Below are positions 58,805-64,000 of a stretch of DNA of 64,000 nt, piece by piece; the stretch's first letter is position 1; the number at the start of each line of letters is the position of its first letter. Origin of the DNA: Caulobacteraceae bacterium (lineage in GTDB: Bacteria; Pseudomonadota; Alphaproteobacteria; Caulobacterales; Caulobacteraceae). Position numbers and translations under genes: made by a program. The stretch lies in NCBI GenBank assembly GCA_027489335.1, contig JAIXZX010000012.1:62001-126000 (forward strand), read 5' to 3'. The notes beneath the pieces are model-generated. The model searched no databases, was not told where the DNA came from, and was given only the letters and a program-made list of their open reading frames with translations.

Positions 58805-59362
58805 ATGAGATTCGCCCTGACCCTGGCCGCCGCCGCGTGGCTGATCGCTGCGCCCGCAGCCCTGGCGCAAAGCCCGGCCGGCGAGTTCTTCACGGCCCTG
58901 GGACAGCTCTGCGGTCAGAGTTTCAAGGGCCAGGTGGCCGCTGGGAACGAGACCGATGCGGCGTTCCGCGAGGCTGAACTGGTCATGACGGTGGCCAGCT
59001 GCAGCGATACCGAAATCCGCGTCCCCTTCCATGTGGGGGCGGATCGCTCGCGCACCTGGGTGATCACCCGGATCGGCGAGGACCGGCTGCGGCTGAAGCA
59101 CGATCATCGCCATAAAGACGGGACCGAGGACGAGATCTCGCAATACGGCGGCGACAGCCTGGAGTCCGGAACCGCTGGCCGCCAGAGCTTCCCGGCGGAC
59201 GCAGAGTCCATCGCGCTCTTCACCCGCACCGACCGCACGATATCCAACACCAATGTCTGGTCCCTGGAGCTGTCGCCGGAAACCTTCACCTATGAGCTGG
59301 CCCGGCCCGGTCGCCTGTTCCGCGTGGCGTTCGACCTGACCCGGCCGCTCAGCCCGCCCTAA
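58805..59362 (+). CDS. Secreted hypothetical protein
   Basis: A 185-aa precursor with a signal peptide cleaved after ALAQ (MRFALTLAAAAWLIAAPAALA). The mature part begins PAGEFFTALGQLCGQSFKG and contains a beta-rich region (IRVPFHVGADRSRTWVITR, LRLKHDHRHKDGTEDEIS). I do not recognise a characterised family, though the pattern suggests a conserved periplasmic beta protein. Its end overlaps the end of the convergent helicase gene by four bases. Confidence 0.7.
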   Translation: MRFALTLAAAAWLIAAPAALAQSPAGEFFTALGQLCGQSFKGQVAAGNETDAAFREAELVMTVASCSDTEIRVPFHVGADRSRTWVITRIGEDRLRLKHDHRHKDGTEDEISQYGGDSLESGTAGRQSFPADAESIALFTRTDRTISNTNVWSLELSPETFTYELARPGRLFRVAFDLTRPLSPP

Positions 59363-62300
59363 CGCCCCAGCGCAGGCGGGGCGAGCCGCAGGCGGTTCAG
59401 GTGGTCGGTCTCCAGATCCGCTCGGAGCCGCGTCTCGATGGCCGCGGAGATCGCCGCCGAGAGGTCGGGTGTCAGGCGCGAGAAGCCGAGCGCCCGCGAG
59501 GTCTCGGAAATCAACTCAGGCGCCTCAAGGGCCTGGTTCTGCCGAAGCACAAGCTCCGCGGCCGCCGCCAATTCTCCCGGGGCGATCATGCCGGCCTTGC
59601 GGACGTGGTCCCCGGAGGCAAGCCCAGAGCGGGTTCGCGGCAAGATCTCGCCTGAGTCCTGCCGCAGCCAGAAGGGGCCGTCGGACCGGACCTCCCCGCG
59701 GGCCTGGGCGGCGCGAAGCCCGGCGAGGGCCGCCTCCTGCACCCGGCTGCCGGCCCGTTGCAGGCCGCAGGCTGCGGCCAGCCTTCGGGCGACTTCCTCC
59801 TCGTGGATGGGCTGCTCGATACGGACGATCTCGCTGACGATCCCCGCCAGCTGCTCGGCGCTCAGGCGGTGGGGCTCGATCCCCTGGGGCGCCTCCGGCG
59901 TGGCGAACCGGTAGGGGGGTAGGCTTGTGGCTGGCGTTGATGCGGACAGGGTGTTGAACTCAGCGGTCGCCTCGAGCGCCGGCTCATCGCGTTCAACGGC
60001 CAGGAGGTCGACCTCTTCAACCGGCGCTATAGGCGCGGGCCGGCCGGCGGCGGCCGCGTCGAGGGCCTGGCGCAGCTTTTCGATCTCGTGATCGCGGCGA
60101 TAGAACCAGTCGGTCGACCAGATCCGGTGCATGCGCCAACCGCGGGCCTCCAGGATCTGCTGGCGCAGGCGATCGCGATCCCTGGCGTAGCGTGAGGCGT
60201 GATAGGCCGCCCCGTCGCACTCGATGCCCAGGATGTAGCGATCGGGGTTTGCGGGATCAACGACGCCCAGGTCGATGAAGAAGCCGGCCATCCCCACCTG
60301 CGGGTGGCAGTCATAGCCGAGGTCGCGCACCGCCAGGCTGACGGCGTGCTCGAAATCGCTGTCGAAGCCCCTTGCCGACGGGGTGATGAGATCGCTGTAG
60401 CCATGGCGGGCGAGGGTCAGGAACTCTTTGAGCGCCACGACCCCTGGCCGGGCGCCCGCGTCCAGCTTGATGTCGTCAGGATCGAGGGAGGAGAAGACCT
60501 CGCAGCGCTTTCGCGCCCGGGTGATCAGCACGTTCAGACGCCGCTCCCCGCCCTCGCGCCCCACCGGACCGAAGTTCTGGGTCAGCCGCCCGTCGCGGTC
60601 CTTGCCATAGCCGACCGAAATGAAAATCACATCGCGCTCATCGCCCTGGATATTCTCCAGGTTCTTCACAAACAGCGGCGCCCGGGTCGCGGTCCCCTTG
60701 ATGAACGCGTCCAGCTCGGGGTGCTTGCGGGCCAGATCATCGATACGGTCCCGGACGCAGTCGCGCTGGGCCACTGAAAACGTCCCGACGCCGAGGGAGA
60801 GGTCGGTCCGCTCCCGGGCGTGACGCAGGACGGCCTGGGCGACGGCCTCGGCCTCGATCTCGTTGCGCGCGGTGCGGCCGCGCTCGTAGCCGCCGGGCGT
60901 AACGGCGTGAAAGACGAGCCCGGTCTCCCCATCGCTGGCCCGCGCCACCACCGAGGGCGGCATCATCAGCTGGTTGCGATAGAAGTTACGGTTGGAGGTG
61001 GCGATCAGGGCGGGGTGTTCGCTGCGGTAGTGCCAGCGCAGCATCCGCTCGGGGAAGCGCGAGCAGAGGTTCAGGATACTCTCGATGTCCTTGACCGTCG
61101 CCTTGCGGACCCCGGCGGGACCAGACACGTCCTCGTCGTCCTCGTCATCGGGACCGTCGTCATTGACCATGCGGTTGAAGAAGCTGGTCGGCGGAAGCTG
61201 ACGGTCATCGCCCACCACCACCACCTGACGGCATCGGGCGATGGCGCCCAGGGCATCCTCCGGCCTGACCTGACTGGCCTCGTCGATCACCAGCAGGTCG
61301 AACTGCACGACGCCAGGTTTCAGATACTGCGCGATGGACAGGGGGCTCATAAGGAAGACCGGCGTGAACCGCAGGATCGCCTCGCCGGCCTGCTCCATGA
61401 GCTGTCGCACAGGCTTCAGCCGGCGGGACTTGTTCATCTCGTCCACCAGCACCCCGACGGCGCCGGCGCTGCCGGTCGGGCGGCGGCTCATATGGACCTG
61501 GGCGACCTCCCGGGCGAGGGAGCGGATCCGCGCCCGGTCGGCCCCGCGAAACCGCCGGACAGCGGGGTCGAGATCATCCCCCTGGGCCTGCCCCAGGGTC
61601 GGATCGGCCGCCAGCATGGCCTTCCACATCGCCTCATAGGCCGCCAGCATCAGCACCGGCGCCGTCTGCTCTGGCGCGATCTCGCCCTCGAAGACCTGCC
61701 GCGCGAAGTCGCCGGCGCCGGACTGGTTCAGCCATGCCAGGTCGTCACGGATCGGCGGCCACTGGGCGATGTCCCCCAGCCGGCCGCGCCAGCGCTGGAC
61801 GACGCCAGCCAGGTCGGCCGCGCTCAGCGCCCCCCGCGGGCGGCCATCGAAGGCCACGACCTCATCCAGACTGAGCCGGGCCGCCAGCTCGTCGAACGCG
61901 CCAAGCGCCGCGACCTGGGCGTCCTCCAGGGCGCTGGCCTGGATCGCAGCCTTCGGCGCACGCTCCAGCACCTCGCGGGAGACCAGGCTGATCCGGGGCT
62001 GGTGTTGCGCGGCGGCCTGCAGCCAGGCGGCGAGATCGGCGGCGAAGACCCAGTCGGTGGCCTCGCCGCGCCAGCGATCGGCGAGCCAGGGCTTGAGGCG
62101 CGCCTCAGCCTCCTCCAAGGCCTTGACGAGAGCCTGGGCGGCCATGAGGTCGTCGAGAGCGGCGATGCGCGCGGCCTGCTTGGGCAGTTTCCCAATCCAG
62201 ACGCCGCGCAGATCGGCCACCGCTGTGCGGTAACGCCCAGAGAAGATGCGCAGGAGGGAGCCGCCTTCGCCCGCTAGAATACGGCGGCAGGTCGCCCAGC

Positions 62301-64000
62301 CCTCCCGCCAGGCCTCGGGCCTGATCAGCGGCTCCAGTAGCGCGCGCAAGGTCCGCAGACGCACCGCCGCGCCCGCGGTCTCGGCGAGGTCATCGGCGAG
62401 GCCTACGGCCAGGGGATGGGCGATGGCCTCGACCGCCGCCTCCTGGCGCTGAGCTAGATGACGCAGGGCTGAAATCCAGTCCGGCGTCTCGGCCAGGCTC
62501 GGCGCCTCGCCGACCCCCAGCAGCTCGCCCGCGGCCCGACCCGCCGCAGACAGGGTGGTCAGGCGTTGGCTGACCTCGTCCAGCAGGGGGGCCAGACGCG
62601 CCTGCTCCAGCGCATCGGGCGCAGCCATCCCGGCGCCGCGCCAGGGGTGTGCGGCGGGGGCGCCGGCCAGCGCCAGCCGCCCCCCGAGACGTTCGGCCCG
62701 GGCTCGCGCCGTCTCCAACATGTCGGCCCCCCAGTTGGCGGCCTCCGCCAGTTCGAACCGCGGGGCCGGCGCCCCCTGGCCCTGGAGCAGGCTCATGGCC
62801 CCGATCAGGTCAAAGGCCGACAGGCCCGCGCGGCCCCGCCGGTGGAGGCGGTCGGACTGGGCGCGCAGCTGACCCTGGGTCGCCGACAGGAGATCCAGGA
62901 TCCCTGATCCTCCGCCCGCTGGCGCGGTCGCATCCCTGGCCCGCCTGAGCTGGTCCAGGACCTGTGTCTTGGCCGCCTTGCGGCTGTGCAGTTCCAGGCA
63001 AAGGGGCGCCAGACCCCGATCCACCAGCCGCTGATGGACCACCTCCAGGGCGGCCATCTTCTCGGCGACGAACAGCACGCTGCGGCCCCTGTGCACGGCG
63101 CCGGCGATGATGTTGGTGATGGTCTGCGACTTGCCGGTCCCGGGCGGGCCCTGGATGACCAGGTTCTTGCCGGCCATGACCTCCTGGATGGCGATGGCCT
63201 GGGAGCTGTCGGCGTCGGTGATGTGGATCAGCTCGGCGAGGGGAAAGACCTCGTCGATCCGCCCGTCGTCTCCGATCAGCGGCGTATCGTCCACCTCCTG
63301 ATCGTCGCGCAGCAAGACCTGGCGCAGGATCGGATGGCCGGTGAGCTGGCCTGGCCTTGGCCAGTTGGCTGGGTCCAGGTCCCGCCAGAGCAGGAACTTG
63401 GCGAAGGAGAAGAAGCCCAGCAGGATTTCATCGCCGCGGACGCTCCAGCCGGGCCGTTCGCCGATGGCCGCGGCGACCTGGGCGGCGTAGTCGGAGGGCG
63501 TCCAGTCCTCGTCCTCCGGCAGGTCGGGCAGGGCGAGGCCGAAATTCTCCTTCAGCCAGGCCTGCAGGCTGACATTGGCGATCAGATCGTCGGGGCGAAG
63601 CTCCAGCTTGAAGCGGTCCTTGGCCCCATCGCGGACCAGATCCACCGGCAGCAGGATGAGCGGCGCATAGCGGGGCGTGTCGGCGGCGCGGGTCTCCCGC
63701 CACTCCAGGAATCCCAGGGCCAGGAACAGGACATTGACCCCCTGTTCCTCCTCCAGGGTCTGGCCCTCATAATAGAGGCTCAGCAGGCGCTTCTGCAGCG
63801 CCTCGGCGGTCATGGAGGTCGGCAGACGACCCTCGCGAGAGGGGCGTTCGCCGATGTCGAGCGGAGGCTCCGCCGACGTCTCGGCGCCGGCGGCGAAGGT
63901 CATGACGCGCCCGGCGCTGAGCGTCCGGAACACCTCGTCCGACCGGCGGCCGGAAATCCTCACCTGACGGGCGGTGGCTGAACCCAGGGGGGTGTTGATC
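59359..64000 (-). CDS. DUF4011-type SF1 helicase with Vsr-like nuclease and DUF3320-like end (5' truncated)
   Basis: At least 1546 residues; the frame is open at the right edge (…NTPLGSATARQ before the GTG at 63963), so the N-terminus lies outside. The visible order is a DUF4011-like region, Walker A GPPGTGKSQTITNI near residue 280, and a long helical insert. A helicase core follows, with Walker B LLVIDEASQ near residue 900 and GDDRQLPPTSFF. Next are RLNVLITRARKRCEVF, a Vsr/REase-like domain (IECDGAAYHASRYARDRDRLR, about 1210-1290) and a DUF3320-like wing (about 1390-1430). The combination is that of helicase-nuclease proteins linked to anti-phage defence by comparative genomics. No other defence gene is visible inside the window. 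Confidence 0.85.
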   Translation of the reverse strand, partial: INTPLGSATARQVRISGRRSDEVFRTLSAGRVMTFAAGAETSAEPPLDIGERPSREGRLPTSMTAEALQKRLLSLYYEGQTLEEEQGVNVLFLALGFLEWRETRAADTPRYAPLILLPVDLVRDGAKDRFKLELRPDDLIANVSLQAWLKENFGLALPDLPEDEDWTPSDYAAQVAAAIGERPGWSVRGDEILLGFFSFAKFLLWRDLDPANWPRPGQLTGHPILRQVLLRDDQEVDDTPLIGDDGRIDEVFPLAELIHITDADSSQAIAIQEVMAGKNLVIQGPPGTGKSQTITNIIAGAVHRGRSVLFVAEKMAALEVVHQRLVDRGLAPLCLELHSRKAAKTQVLDQLRRARDATAPAGGGSGILDLLSATQGQLRAQSDRLHRRGRAGLSAFDLIGAMSLLQGQGAPAPRFELAEAANWGADMLETARARAERLGGRLALAGAPAAHPWRGAGMAAPDALEQARLAPLLDEVSQRLTTLSAAGRAAGELLGVGEAPSLAETPDWISALRHLAQRQEAAVEAIAHPLAVGLADDLAETAGAAVRLRTLRALLEPLIRPEAWREGWATCRRILAGEGGSLLRIFSGRYRTAVADLRGVWIGKLPKQAARIAALDDLMAAQALVKALEEAEARLKPWLADRWRGEATDWVFAADLAAWLQAAAQHQPRISLVSREVLERAPKAAIQASALEDAQVAALGAFDELAARLSLDEVVAFDGRPRGALSAADLAGVVQRWRGRLGDIAQWPPIRDDLAWLNQSGAGDFARQVFEGEIAPEQTAPVLMLAAYEAMWKAMLAADPTLGQAQGDDLDPAVRRFRGADRARIRSLAREVAQVHMSRRPTGSAGAVGVLVDEMNKSRRLKPVRQLMEQAGEAILRFTPVFLMSPLSIAQYLKPGVVQFDLLVIDEASQVRPEDALGAIARCRQVVVVGDDRQLPPTSFFNRMVNDDGPDDEDDEDVSGPAGVRKATVKDIESILNLCSRFPERMLRWHYRSEHPALIATSNRNFYRNQLMMPPSVVARASDGETGLVFHAVTPGGYERGRTARNEIEAEAVAQAVLRHARERTDLSLGVGTFSVAQRDCVRDRIDDLARKHPELDAFIKGTATRAPLFVKNLENIQGDERDVIFISVGYGKDRDGRLTQNFGPVGREGGERRLNVLITRARKRCEVFSSLDPDDIKLDAGARPGVVALKEFLTLARHGYSDLITPSARGFDSDFEHAVSLAVRDLGYDCHPQVGMAGFFIDLGVVDPANPDRYILGIECDGAAYHASRYARDRDRLRQQILEARGWRMHRIWSTDWFYRRDHEIEKLRQALDAAAAGRPAPIAPVEEVDLLAVERDEPALEATAEFNTLSASTPATSLPPYRFATPEAPQGIEPHRLSAEQLAGIVSEIVRIEQPIHEEEVARRLAAACGLQRAGSRVQEAALAGLRAAQARGEVRSDGPFWLRQDSGEILPRTRSGLASGDHVRKAGMIAPGELAAAAELVLRQNQALEAPELISETSRALGFSRLTPDLSAAISAAIETRLRADLETDHLNRLRLAPPALGR

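Overview
The window is high-GC DNA from an alphaproteobacterium, most likely a Caulobacterales member (Phenylobacterium/Caulobacter type). Reasons: two large TonB-dependent receptors, one with an N-terminal STN domain next to an ECF sigma factor and a FecR anti-sigma; a heme-PAS FixL with FixJ, a FixT-like receiver, a FixK-type Crp/Fnr regulator and hemN; and many genes packed with ATGA/TAATG-type overlaps. The genus is an inference. No integrase, IS element or CRISPR array was seen.

Layout, left to right. (1) 1-8715: end of a GntR/FCD regulator, a TonB-dependent receptor, an MFS transporter, and a tight same-strand row encoding a RutA-like flavin monooxygenase, a RutB-like cysteine hydrolase, an M20-type hydrolase, a RutF-like flavin reductase and a TauD-type dioxygenase. 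This looks like uptake plus oxidative and hydrolytic breakdown of a nitrogen-containing, probably cyclic, compound. (2) 8716-11120: an accessory patch with an AT-richer orphan gene, an orphan ParD antitoxin whose ParE partner is reduced to about 12 codons, a GNAT gene, and a 147-149 bp direct repeat made from the 3' end of the neighbouring SDR gene. (3) 11039-18020: a second catabolic module: SDR, TauD dioxygenase, Rieske oxygenase, class III extradiol dioxygenase, acetamidase/formamidase, AraC regulator, and a ribokinase. (4) 18097-24704: a micro-oxic block: hemN, fixK, a flavodoxin-fold quinone reductase, a FixT-like receiver, fixJ, fixL, a LysE exporter and an unannotated 34-aa membrane protein. 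Probable FixK/Fnr and FixJ binding sites can be read directly.

(5) 24848-30823: redox and envelope genes: lipoprotein cytochrome c, a large SDR-SPW-VKOR fusion, small proteins, a cold-shock protein, cytochrome c' and cytochrome b561. (6) 30835-36366: purU, an acyl-CoA dehydrogenase, a bacterial voltage-gated sodium channel, a hybrid histidine kinase and a chorismate mutase. (7) 36400-42503: a LysR regulator divergent from an assimilatory sulfate reduction operon (cobA, DUF2849, cysI, DUF934, cysH, ferredoxin-NADP reductase). (8) 42540-46243: 3D-domain protein, GST, S1/P1 nuclease, Nudix hydrolase, folD.

(9) 46280-52181: an ECF sigma/FecR/STN-TonB receptor operon ending in an exported acetamidase. 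(10) 52448-55966: an Mla-type lipid transport operon whose permease has an N-terminal STAS domain and no conventional start codon; ATT is the best candidate. (11) 56212-59362: a GIY-YIG-like small protein, an exported Fe/Mn superoxide dismutase, DUF1294, tRNA-Lys(CUU), an Hpt protein and small hypotheticals. (12) 59359-64000: a DUF4011-type helicase with a Vsr-like nuclease domain, running off the right edge.

All calls are by eye from the sequence; no database search was run.
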